A DNA stretch of 64,000 nt from Acetobacter aceti (GTDB lineage: Bacteria > Pseudomonadota > Alphaproteobacteria > Acetobacterales > Acetobacteraceae), in the NCBI RefSeq assembly GCF_002005445.1, contig NZ_CP014692.1, positions 3,332,501 to 3,396,500 of the forward strand. Reading direction: 5' to 3'. This document shows positions 8,815 through 16,558 of this stretch, in pieces. The first letter of the stretch is position 1, and every line of letters begins with the position of its first letter. A program made the position numbers and the translations under genes. The notes beneath the pieces are model-generated. The model was not told where the DNA came from. It saw only the letters and a list, made by a program, of their open reading frames with translations, and ran no database searches.

Positions 8815-10021
8815 CGGTAGAAGTCTCCTTGAAAAGACGCGTGAATTCGTCCGCCATCGCACGGGCGAAGGCAGGATCGTTGAGGGCGAGCGGCAGACTG
8901 ACGAACCGACGCCGCGCGGTCTGCCGCAAGGTCGCGAGAAGCGACGCGCGGAAGGCCTCATCGGCTTCGGGATCGTGAAAAGCCTCGCCGGGCCGGTCGA
9001 GCAGCGAAAAGCCGCCCTCCGGGTAGAAGAAGCGAACCAGGCCTTCGCACTGGTTGAGCCGCTCGCCGATCAGTTGCCCCATGCGACGGCATTCGTCCGC
9101 CGTCGTGCGCATGAGGGTGATGAACGGGTTGTGCCGCACGAAAACCCGGCCGCGATAACGTTCGGGAACCGTCTCCATCGCGCCGAAATTGACCATATCC
9201 AGCGCGCCGCAACTCCCCACATAGGGGACGCCGGTCCGCGCGACCGCCCCGAGGCGGGTCTCATCGCAGGCAAAGATCCCGCCCGCGACGAAATCGCAGA
9301 ACTCCGTGGTCGTGACGTCCAGAACGCCCTGAATCATTCCCTGCTCGATGAGATGTTCCATCGAGCGTCCGCCGGTGCCTGTCGCATGGAAGACCAGACA
9401 TTCGAAGTCGCTGTCCAGTTCCTGCACGGCCGCGGTCACACAGGGTGTCGTGACGCCGAACATGGTGACGCCAACGGCCGGACGCGCATCGCACACCTTC
9501 GGTCGCGGAGTCCGGGTCATGCCTGCCATGGCGTTCGCCGCATTGGAGAGAATCACCCTGGAAACCCGGTTCAACCCTTGCAGATCCACGACCGAATAAA
9601 GCATGGCGATATCAGACCCGCCGACGTAAGGCGCGACATTGCCCGACGCGACGGTGGAAACCACAATTTTCGGCACGCCGGTCGGCAGGGCCTGCAGGGC
9701 AGGCGCCACGATGGCCGTGCCACCGGAACCACCGATGGCCACGACGCCAGCCAGATCGGCGCAACCCGGCAGAAAGCCACGCAGGGCTTCTGCCATAGCC
9801 GCGATCGCACGCCCCCGTTCGCCGCAGAACACAGCCTCCGCGCCGCCGGGATGACAGGCGGCCACCACCCGCGCGGCGATATCGGCGCGGCGGGGCTCGT
9901 CCGTCGTGCTGACGTCCACGATCCGGCTTTCGACGCCGCACGCGGCAAGGATCGAGGACAGATAGCGCAGTTCGTCGGATTTCGTATCGACGGTGCCGAT
10001 CAGATAGACGTATGACGTCAT
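8801..10021 (-). CDS. UPF0261 / Tm-1-like ATP-binding protein
   Basis: This 406-residue protein of the UPF0261 family has the two Rossmann-like lobes of Tm-1 ATP-binding proteins. It opens [18 protein letters not shown] and has glycine-rich [17 protein letters not shown] (~90-110) and [19 protein letters not shown] (~130-150). [18 protein letters not shown] and [10 protein letters not shown] follow. The start at 10021 follows a GGAG site, and the gene overlaps the downstream TIM-barrel gene by 14 bases. In plants the two domains form one polypeptide; here they are split. The upstream ABM gene ends 17 bases away, so all four genes probably share one transcript. Confidence 0.88.
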   Translation of the reverse strand: MTSYVYLIGTVDTKSDELRYLSSILAACGVESRIVDVSTTDEPRRADIAARVVAACHPGGAEAVFCGERGRAIAAMAEALRGFLPGCADLAGVVAIGGSGGTAIVAPALQALPTGVPKIVVSTVASGNVAPYVGGSDIAMLYSVVDLQGLNRVSRVILSNAANAMAGMTRTPRPKVCDARPAVGVTMFGVTTPCVTAAVQELDSDFECLVFHATGTGGRSMEHLIEQGMIQGVLDVTTTEFCDFVAGGIFACDETRLGAVARTGVPYVGSCGALDMVNFGAMETVPERYRGRVFVRHNPFITLMRTTADECRRMGQLIGERLNQCEGLVRFFYPEGGFSLLDRPGEAFHDPEADEAFRASLLATLRQTARRRFVSLPLALNDPAFARAMADEFTRLFKETSTDAPH

Positions 10022-10038
10022 GATCCGCGCTCCGGCCG

Positions 10039-10356
10039 TCAGGCCAGCCGATCGTCGTCTTCGAGCAGGGTCACGGCCAGCGTACCGTCCGCGCCCGCTT
10101 CCAGCGCGGATTTCAGAGCGAGAAAATGCGGCTGTTCCTCATGCTGACGAATGGCGTCCACGCTGCGCCATTGCTCGACAAACACGAAATGCAATGGATC
10201 GTCGCGATCACGACGACACGTATAGGACAGATTGGTCGCTTCCTTCCGCGAGGCCGTCACGCAGGCCGCCACCACGGGCAGAACCTCCGCGACGCGGTCG
10301 GGCAGGAGACGGAAGGACGCAACCACGGTCACCGGGGATATGGCTTTTGCAGACAT
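10039..10356 (-). CDS. ABM-domain (antibiotic biosynthesis monooxygenase-like) protein
   Basis: This is a 105-residue YgiN/ABM-fold protein. Family members act as dimeric ferredoxin-like barrels that oxidise quinones or degrade reactive small molecules. It shows the family pattern of a first strand VTVVASFRLLPDRVAEVLPVV, a central SYTCRRDRDDPLHFVFVEQWRS strand pair, then HEEQPHFLAL and a final LAVTLLEDD. I chose the ATG at 10356 with a GGAG site seven bases upstream; a TTG one codon earlier is also possible. It is first in the operon, 69 bases downstream of the palindrome shared with the MocR regulator gene. The substrate is unknown. Confidence 0.85.
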   Translation of the reverse strand: MSAKAISPVTVVASFRLLPDRVAEVLPVVAACVTASRKEATNLSYTCRRDRDDPLHFVFVEQWRSVDAIRQHEEQPHFLALKSALEAGADGTLAVTLLEDDDRLA

Positions 10357-10424
10357 CAATCGGCTCCGAACAAGGGCAATGCCGGATTCCTAACCATCCG
10401 GAACACTTTCCGTATATCTCTATT

Positions 10425-10438
10425 GTGTCACGCGACAC
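10425..10438. promoter_or_regulatory. Candidate MocR operator upstream of ABM operon
   Basis: GTGTCACGCGACAC is a near-perfect dyad with GTGTC/GACAC arms. The identical 14-mer (read on the other strand) occurs at 12667-12680, in front of the MocR-type regulator gene. I inspected the other promoter regions of the window and saw no further copy. I infer binding by the regulator's GntR-type winged helix at both sites. Confidence 0.65.
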
Positions 10439-10441
10439 TTT

Positions 10442-10507
10442 TTCTCTGTCCCGGCTTCTCTGTCCCGGCCCTGTGACGACAGATCCCGGGGCAAGCGATC
10501 CCGGGGC
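10442..10507. repeat. Two tandem short repeats beside the ABM operon promoter
   Basis: TTCTCTGTCCCGGC is repeated head-to-tail (10442-10455, 10456-10469). GATCCCGGGGC then appears twice (10482-10492 and 10497-10507), and its core CCCGGG is self-complementary. They lie between the candidate operator and the end of the HbpS-like gene. They may be part of a terminator or regulatory region, or simple slippage products. Confidence 0.45.
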
Positions 10508-10592
10508 GCCTACGGCTGATCGAAAAGAGAAAGCGTGCAGATCGCGAATACACACACTGTCCGATGCGGGGACGGACGGATCTTCCGTCGCC

Positions 10593-11153
10593 TTAGTGAA
10601 GTAAACCCTTCAAGCCCGCGATCGCATCCACGGCGCAAGCTTCGTCCTTGTCGCCGCCCGGCGCTCCTGAAACACCGAGGCCGCCGATGACGCCACCATC
10701 ATGCGCGCGCAGGGTGACGCCCCCCGCGATGAAGATGATTTCCGGTTCGGTGGCGAGAACGCCGCCATCCAGCGGGCCAGTGACTTTCGCCTTGATCAGT
10801 TCGCTGGTGGTATTTTTGTTGAACGTTTTTCCGTAGGAAAAGGCAGTGTAAGCTTTGCGATAGGACACCGATAGCGTCTGGAGCGCCGCATCATCGCCCT
10901 TGACGACAGCCTGCTGATGCCCGGAAGGGTCCACAACGGAAGCCGTCACCGAATAGCCGCGCTGTTCGCAGATGCTTACAGCTTCCGACGCGAGCTTTTC
11001 CGCAGTCCTCCAGTTGAGTTTGCGAACGGTTACAAGTGTTCCCGCATCAGGCTCCGGACTCGCGCTGTCTGCCGCGCCGGACGAAAGGGCGACGGCAAGC
11101 AGAATGGCAAGGCCACCGGCGCGTGTTGCAGGTTTTGAAAGGTTCCTCATCAT
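10593..11153 (-). CDS. Exported HbpS/GlcG-family protein
   Basis: This 186-residue protein has a signal peptide (ending ~residue 30, SSGAADSA). A GlcG/HbpS domain follows: LNWRTAEKLASEAVSICEQRGYSVTASVVDPSGHQQAVVKGD, then a YRKAYTAFSYGKTF segment and a glycine-rich end, IIFIAGGVTLRAHDGGVIGGLGVSGAPGG. Proteins of this fold bind haem or small organic ligands; the best-studied HbpS is an extracellular haem sensor. The ATG-ATG start at 11153/11150 follows AAGGACAGG. It lies 60 bases after the MocR-type gene on the same strand and may be co-transcribed with it. The ligand cannot be told from sequence. Confidence 0.85.
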   Translation of the reverse strand: MMRNLSKPATRAGGLAILLAVALSSGAADSASPEPDAGTLVTVRKLNWRTAEKLASEAVSICEQRGYSVTASVVDPSGHQQAVVKGDDAALQTLSVSYRKAYTAFSYGKTFNKNTTSELIKAKVTGPLDGGVLATEPEIIFIAGGVTLRAHDGGVIGGLGVSGAPGGDKDEACAVDAIAGLKGLLH

Positions 11154-11213
11154 TCCTGTCCTTCGCTTGAGGAGAGAACAAACATGTGGCTCCGCCATCT
11201 TTCATGGCAATTT

Positions 11214-12593
11214 TCAGTAGAGCGGCAGCGTTTCGCACGGAGCCTTCTCCTCAACCAGCATCCGCGCCTGACGGACACGCGCCAGCGCCTCAGGCAGCGC
11301 GCGATACGTGACATTGCCCAGCGCCAGACGAACGCCGGTGCGCCGAACGACCTCACCACTTTGAAAGGCGCGGGCCGACGGAAGGGACACCCCAAGAGTG
11401 CGCGCGCACTCCACAAGCTGCGCCGCCCGGTCGGTCGACATCGGCAGCCACGCATGGAACGCCGGGTCGGATGCCGCCGACGCCGGCACGCCCAGGTGAG
11501 TTGTGACGAGATCCTGCCGGCGGATTGCTTCGGCACGGAGGGATCGGCGCACGCTGTCCGCCGTGCCATCCTGCATCCATAACGCCATCATCGCGTAAGA
11601 GAGCGGCGCGATCATCAGTGACGAGGTCAGGAGCGCGGACAAAGCAGCCTCCATATGACACTGTGGGGGCACCAGCGCGCCGACCCGCAGCCCCGGGCTC
11701 AGAATCTTCGACAGGCTGCTGACGAGAAATGTGCGCTCGGGCGCCAGTTCCATGAGCGAGGGCTGTTCGCCCTCGACTCCGGCGACATAGACCGCATCCT
11801 CGACGATCAGGGCCTCGTACCCGCGGCACACCGACACGATGTCTCGTCGGCGCGACCGCCCCATTGTCGCGGTGGTCGGATTCTGCATCGTAGGCGTCAG
11901 ATAGACGACCGGTCGTCCGCCCCGGTGCCGATGCAGAACCTCTTCGAGACTGGCTGGCTCCATCCCCTCCTCATCCATGCGCACGCTATGAACCGGCAGC
12001 CCGACCTGCCGCATGGCCCCCAGCATCCCCGGATAGGTCTGCTCCTCGGTCGCGGCATAGGCCACATGAGGCCGCACCACCGTCAACGCCACATTCAGCG
12101 CCTGCTGGGCGCCCGCCGTCAGCAGCAGGCGCTCCGGCGCGACGCTGATGCCCAGGGTCTCGAGCCAGTGCGCCATGATCCGGCGGTGCTCGGGATGGCC
12201 GGCGACCGGCGGATAGACGTTGAACAATGTGGCATCGACCTGTCTCGCCAGCCTGCCGAGCGTGCGGCTCAGCGCCCTGTCGCTGAACATCGGCGGCGGC
12301 ATGTTGGTCGCGAGATCGAACCGCGCGCCAGAAACTTCCGGCTTACCCGCGACGAACATACCGCGCCCATGGCTGCTGCGCACGAGCCCCCGGCGTTCGA
12401 GCATGGCGTAAGCGCGCGTGACGGAGCCCACGCCGACACCGAGCCGCCAGGCCAGATCCCGGTGGGCGGGCAGGCGTTCGTCGACGTCGAGACGGCCCGA
12501 CAGGATGTCACGGCCCAGCGCCTCTGCCAGACGCTCCGCCGAGCTTCCGGTTCCGTCTGCGAGCCGCGGTGCCCAGGTCGACTGACGGCGCAT
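11214..12593 (-). CDS. MocR-type transcriptional regulator (GntR winged helix + aminotransferase domain)
   Basis: At 459 residues this is a typical MocR/PdxR-class regulator. The N-terminal winged helix (~10-75) contains LPAHRDLAWRLGVGVGSVTRAYAMLERRGLV and SSHGRGMFV. The C-terminal fold-type I aminotransferase domain has NVYPPVAGHPEHRRIMAHWL, LLLTAGAQQALN and SSLSKILSPGLRVG, whose Lys should bind pyridoxal phosphate. The start at 12593 has AAAGGAGAG five bases upstream; two earlier in-frame ATGs lack this. A 14-bp palindrome lies 74 bases upstream and recurs in front of the ABM operon, which suggests autoregulation plus control of that operon. The effector is unknown. Confidence 0.92.
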   Translation of the reverse strand: MRRQSTWAPRLADGTGSSAERLAEALGRDILSGRLDVDERLPAHRDLAWRLGVGVGSVTRAYAMLERRGLVRSSHGRGMFVAGKPEVSGARFDLATNMPPPMFSDRALSRTLGRLARQVDATLFNVYPPVAGHPEHRRIMAHWLETLGISVAPERLLLTAGAQQALNVALTVVRPHVAYAATEEQTYPGMLGAMRQVGLPVHSVRMDEEGMEPASLEEVLHRHRGGRPVVYLTPTMQNPTTATMGRSRRRDIVSVCRGYEALIVEDAVYVAGVEGEQPSLMELAPERTFLVSSLSKILSPGLRVGALVPPQCHMEAALSALLTSSLMIAPLSYAMMALWMQDGTADSVRRSLRAEAIRRQDLVTTHLGVPASAASDPAFHAWLPMSTDRAAQLVECARTLGVSLPSARAFQSGEVVRRTGVRLALGNVTYRALPEALARVRQARMLVEEKAPCETLPLY

Positions 12594-12666
12594 GAACTCT
12601 CCTTTCGCCATTACAGGCTCGAACACATGAGCTTAACGCCTTGTGACGCCGCCCCGGTCCACAATA

Positions 12667-12680
12667 GTGTCGCGTGACAC
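12667..12680. promoter_or_regulatory. Candidate MocR operator upstream of its own gene
   Basis: GTGTCGCGTGACAC is the reverse complement of the site at 10425-10438, and one extra base (A/T) is shared on one side. It sits 74 bases upstream of the regulator start, in the usual range for an autoregulatory operator. The assignment is by recurrence and position. Confidence 0.65.
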
Positions 12681-12898
12681 TCTTGGGTTTCTATCGAAAC
12701 GTGTCTTTCCCTTACCCTGACTATGTTGCGATTTTCGCTATTTTCCATTGATGCAGAGAATTGGTTTCATTCCATATCGGGACTCCAAGCCTTCTCCAAA
12801 AAGACTCTTAGCCGCCGAACCCAACCGGAGGCCCGATCTATGCCTGATCCCAAGACGAAGGTTTGCTTGATAAAGCCAGGACGGCCTCAACGGTTTGA

Positions 12899-13201
12899 GC
12901 GGACATAGCCTACCGCTCAAAAGCCAATGAAGACTTCATGAATACGCAGGGCTTTGTCTCGAAGGTCCACAGAAAAAAGCCACATCTCAAGCCTGTGCCC
13001 CGGCATATCCAGAAATCCAACGCCGGGAAGTCCGTTATCCGGTCGCGTGTTGCGCACGTCTTTGCTGATCAGACGTCACAGACCGGGCTCGTGGTTCGAA
13101 CAGTCGGCATCGCTCGAACCATTATGAAGATCGACCGGGCCAATAGCGTCTATACCCTGCGCCGCTTCCTTTTTCTCGAGAGGATTAACGCCGCCGCGTA
13201 G
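12899..13201 (+). pseudogene. IS5-family (IS1031-like) transposase C-terminal remnant
   Basis: The frame reads ADIAYRSKANEDF... then KSVIRSRVAHVFADQ, GLVVRTVGIARTIMKI and LRRFLFLERINAAA. This is the C-terminal third of an IS5/IS1031-type transposase, including the conserved R-x-x-(V)EHVFA-like region. An in-frame stop at 12896-12898 ends the similarity upstream and no N-terminal part exists, so it cannot be active. The rest of the 12681-13524 gap holds no recognisable gene. Confidence 0.8.
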
Positions 13202-13524
13202 CAATCCAGTGGATGATAGACCCCGGTCTGCGAAGGACGCAGATCGAAAGCCACCATGGCGACTATCAATCAGCACGCCCAAAAACCGAAATCAGCACAC
13301 AAGAACTTCAATTAACGGTTCTTCGGTCCCTCCAGATGGAGTGCTGGGCCAGCGGCGGACGGCACGGCATTTCGACCGCCAGATCACGGCAGTTCACGTC
13401 CGCATTGCCATCCGCATTATCGCGCTCGGAATCCTCCTCACTCACGCCGTCCAAATAAATAATGGATTTCAAAGGGAGTATCACGTCCACATATCACATT
13501 CCGCAACAGAGCCATCGAGACGGG

Positions 13525-14388
13525 TCAATCCTCTACGATAGTGTTGGCAAGCGTTCCAATTGACTCGATCTCCACCTCAAAACGGTCGCCGGGAGACATA
13601 TAGACTTTAGGATTTCGGCCGAGACCGACCCCTCCCGGAGTTCCCGTGATGAAGATGTCGCCCGCTTCGAGCGTCATAATTGCACTGACAAGTTCGATCA
13701 ATTTTGCGACGTCGAAAATCAGCATGCCAGTGTTTGAACTCTGCATGACCTCCCCGTTCAGACGCCCGGTAATGGCCAGTCCGCTCGCCCCGGGAGGAAG
13801 ATCCTCAGGTGTTACCATCCAGGGACCGCAAGCACCCGTTGAGTCGAAATTCTTGCCGACTGTCCATTGCGGCGTACGGAACTGAAAATCGCGTAAGGTC
13901 GCATCATTGAAAATCGAATAGCCCGCAACATGGTCAAGCGCGTTGGCATGCGCGATCCGCCGGCCCCGTCGCCCGATCACGAATGCCAGTTCCGACTCGA
14001 AATCGAGTTGTGTCGACTCCCTCGGACGCAGGATCGGCGCCTCGTGTCCGGTGAGACTGGTCGAGAACCGCGCAAAAAGCTCCGGGTAGTCCGGCGCCCT
14101 GAGGTTTGTTTCCCGGACATGATCCGCATAGTTCAGGCCAACACAGACAATTTTCGAAGGTCGCAGGATCGGTGGCAGAAACACAATATTTCCGAGATCG
14201 ATCGTACGACCGCCGCGCAGTATCCGCTGGACTTCGTGAAGATCCGCCTCTGCCCTGAGAAGATCGTCGAGGAAGCCAGGGAAATGCTGATCCTCGGTGG
14301 TGAACCCACGGAATCCCGCCCCGGCATCCGCCGGATCGTTCACGGCTATTCCCCGAATACCGTTTTGTATAAAATGCAGAAAACGCAT
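13525..14388 (-). CDS. Fumarylacetoacetate hydrolase family protein
   Basis: This 287-residue FAH-fold enzyme probably cleaves a beta-diketone or acylpyruvate, or isomerises a dienoate, with a divalent metal in the cytoplasm. The family core is intact: PSKIVCVGLNYADHVRE, then TQLDFESELAFVIGRRGR with the E-x-E metal ligands. GYSIFNDATLRDFQ and WTVGKNFDSTGACGPWMV carry the Asp ligand and the lysine. ITGTPGGVGLGR and GDRFEVEIESIGTLANTI complete it. It lies on the same strand as the GMC dehydrogenase cluster, 29 bases after the unknown membrane protein, so co-transcription is possible. The specific substrate cannot be named. Confidence 0.92.
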   Translation of the reverse strand: MRFLHFIQNGIRGIAVNDPADAGAGFRGFTTEDQHFPGFLDDLLRAEADLHEVQRILRGGRTIDLGNIVFLPPILRPSKIVCVGLNYADHVRETNLRAPDYPELFARFSTSLTGHEAPILRPRESTQLDFESELAFVIGRRGRRIAHANALDHVAGYSIFNDATLRDFQFRTPQWTVGKNFDSTGACGPWMVTPEDLPPGASGLAITGRLNGEVMQSSNTGMLIFDVAKLIELVSAIMTLEAGDIFITGTPGGVGLGRNPKVYMSPGDRFEVEIESIGTLANTIVED

Positions 14389-14417
14389 GGTCGCCTCCCG
14401 GGCTTTGCTTTCCGAGG

Positions 14418-15179
14418 TCAGTCTACCGGAGATTTCGGTACTGATCGCTCGGTGAGATGATTCAGCCTTAACGTCAGCGCCGCCTCACTGGCGTTACGCC
14501 GCGCGTGCACACGGTTCTCCGCCTCGGCTCCAATATCGGCGAGAGCGCGCTCCAGACCTACAATCAATACAGAACGCGATACATCATCGTCGTGCGTACC
14601 AATATGCTCGGAGTAAGCTGACACGACGTCAGGAATCTGTTTCCGGATAAATGCAACCCATTCGAGAACCGGAAGATCAAGCGGCGCCTGCTTGTGCGCA
14701 CGCAAAAGCGCTGAACAATGTTTCCGCGCGCGCGCAATCGTTTCAGGAGAAACGCCATGATCCTGCGCTGTACGCCACGCATTCCTCAACGCGGCATTTT
14801 CGTCGTCACGGATGAATTGTTCCACCGGAGTTGTCCCGGCCGCCTGAATGTCCCCGCCGGAATAGCGCTGTAAGAACAGGAAACAACGCCAGATGACGAA
14901 CGACGGCATGAACAATGGAAACGGGGCGAACGGATGGCCAGCAGCCCAGCCCACCATCGCGACTGCCACAGACCACATCAGCCAGCCTCGAAGGCAGGGG
15001 CGCCATTCTGTCTTCCAGCCGCCAGTCTTCCAGCCGCCAGACAGTTCCCACGCCTGTCGTCCGGCACCGTACAGGATACGGAAGACCGGACCTACTGCGC
15101 GGGCCGCAATCCAGACCCCGCCCAGCATCGGCAACACCAGCATCATCACGAGGATCGCGCACACCCCGATGCTCGTCAC
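14418..15179 (-). CDS. Unknown membrane protein with helical cytoplasmic domain
   Basis: I do not recognise this 253-residue protein. It has an N-terminal membrane helix (~3-30) and a second hydrophobic segment (~65-105, GWLMWSVAVAMVGWAAG... then FPLFMPSFVIWRCFLFL). A soluble, charged, mostly helical region of ~145 residues follows. A small tandem repeat gives GGWKTGGWKTEW near residue 50. The GTG start overlaps the cytochrome c stop by four bases (GTGA). Two N-terminal helices plus a helical domain resemble XpaC-type partners of TelA, and telA lies in the same gene run, but that is only a suggestion. Confidence 0.6.
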   Translation of the reverse strand: MTSIGVCAILVMMLVLPMLGGVWIAARAVGPVFRILYGAGRQAWELSGGWKTGGWKTEWRPCLRGWLMWSVAVAMVGWAAGHPFAPFPLFMPSFVIWRCFLFLQRYSGGDIQAAGTTPVEQFIRDDENAALRNAWRTAQDHGVSPETIARARKHCSALLRAHKQAPLDLPVLEWVAFIRKQIPDVVSAYSEHIGTHDDDVSRSVLIVGLERALADIGAEAENRVHARRNASEAALTLRLNHLTERSVPKSPVD

Positions 15180-16558
15180 GGAACCGCTCGCGGATCAACG
15201 AGAGGAGGCGTTTCCGGTAGATGAGGCATTTTGGCGATATCTCGCCGGGCACGCGCAACATCTTTCGCGTCGATTGGCGCAGCCCGATTGCCCCAGGCGG
15301 AGCGAATGAAGCTGACAACGTCCGCCACTTGCCTGTCATCGAGACGCCAAGCAAAAGGCGGCATCGTGAATTTTGCCGGTGTTGAACCCGTTCGGGGGGT
15401 GGTGGATCCTTTGAGGACCACCGAGATCAGGGAGAGCGCATTGCTCGATTCCACGGCAGAATTGCCGGCAAGAAGGGGGAACACGCCCGCATAGCCTTTG
15501 CCGTCGGGGCGGTGACATGCAGCGCAATTGTCCAGATATACGAGAGCTCCACGCTCGACCGCATTACCTGCCGCCAGGGCGTTAGCAGTCGCGGGATCGT
15601 ATTGGAACGATGCGCCCACGGGCGTCCCGATTGTCTTGAGGTATTTTCCAACCGCCAGAAGATCATCGTCCGTCATGTGTTGCGTACTATGCTCGATCAC
15701 GTCCGTCATTGATCCAAAAGCCGTAGAATGGTGGTTAACTCCGGTTTTTAGAAATATCGCGATGTCTTCCGCGCTCCACTCCTCGAGCGTGCCCGGCCCC
15801 TCGCTGCGCAGACTTGGGGCATACCAGGCCTCCACTTTCGCCCCCGACAGATAAAGCGGCCCATCAGCATGCGTGCTGGCCTTGAGCTGGAGCCCTACGC
15901 CGCGTGGTGTATGACATTCTCCACAATGTCCGGGACCATCGACGAAATACGCCCCACGGGCGATCGTCGCGTCCCCATAGCCTGTCGCATCGAACGGTTC
16001 GGCAGATGGTCCGAATGCCCAACGCCATAACGTCAATGGAAAACGCATGGAAAGGGGCCACATGATGTCGGATTTCCGGTTCGGAACGGCGGCCGGCTGC
16101 ACGCCGAAGCGGAAATAAGCCCACAAAGCCCTGATATCTTCTGCCGGCATGCTGGCATAGGAGGTATAAGGCATCGCCGGATACACACTATAGGCGGGCT
16201 TCATCCCGTGTCCCCGGGCGATTCCCGTGCGCATCACGCGGTCGAAATCCCGAAGGGTCCATTCGCCAATTCCGTATTCAGGATCTGGCGTGATGTTGGG
16301 AGTGTAAAGGGTTCCGATAGGAAGAGCCATCGGCAGGCCGCCTGCAAATGGCGGCTTTCCGGGAACGGAGTGGCAGGCGCTGCAATCGGCAAGATGCGCT
16401 ATATAGGCTCCTCTGGAAATCAGGGAGGCATCCGCGCCGGGTTCGGCGAGGCTGTGACGACCGGACCATGAATCGGAGATCTGCGTCACGCCAAGCACCG
16501 CCGCCAGGCCACCAACGCCAGCAACGGCGAACCAGTCAGCAAGACGTAACCAACTCAT
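15176..16558 (-). CDS. Tri-haem cytochrome c subunit of a membrane dehydrogenase
   Basis: This 460-residue cytochrome c has three CxxCH haem sites: CSACH (~residue 58), CGECH (~205) and CAACH (~345). An uncleaved or signal-type hydrophobic N-terminus (residues ~8-27) precedes them. It matches the cytochrome subunit of acetic acid bacterial gluconate, sorbitol or alcohol dehydrogenases. That subunit takes electrons from the flavin subunit in the periplasm and passes them to ubiquinone. The start overlaps the GMC stop by four bases (ATGA). A C-terminal proline-rich tail replaces any membrane anchor. Confidence 0.92.
   Translation of the reverse strand: MSWLRLADWFAVAGVGGLAAVLGVTQISDSWSGRHSLAEPGADASLISRGAYIAHLADCSACHSVPGKPPFAGGLPMALPIGTLYTPNITPDPEYGIGEWTLRDFDRVMRTGIARGHGMKPAYSVYPAMPYTSYASMPAEDIRALWAYFRFGVQPAAVPNRKSDIMWPLSMRFPLTLWRWAFGPSAEPFDATGYGDATIARGAYFVDGPGHCGECHTPRGVGLQLKASTHADGPLYLSGAKVEAWYAPSLRSEGPGTLEEWSAEDIAIFLKTGVNHHSTAFGSMTDVIEHSTQHMTDDDLLAVGKYLKTIGTPVGASFQYDPATANALAAGNAVERGALVYLDNCAACHRPDGKGYAGVFPLLAGNSAVESSNALSLISVVLKGSTTPRTGSTPAKFTMPPFAWRLDDRQVADVVSFIRSAWGNRAAPIDAKDVARARRDIAKMPHLPETPPLVDPRAVP

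Noticed and set aside
8711..10015. Long plus-strand open frame (434 codons) opposite the UPF0261 gene
   Set aside because: It is antisense to a well-supported gene in high-G+C DNA, is Arg/His/Gly-rich without any family motif, and has no ribosome site.
11655..12677. Plus-strand open frame of 340 codons opposite the MocR gene
   Set aside because: It mirrors the regulator's codons, has no recognisable domain and lacks a start signal.
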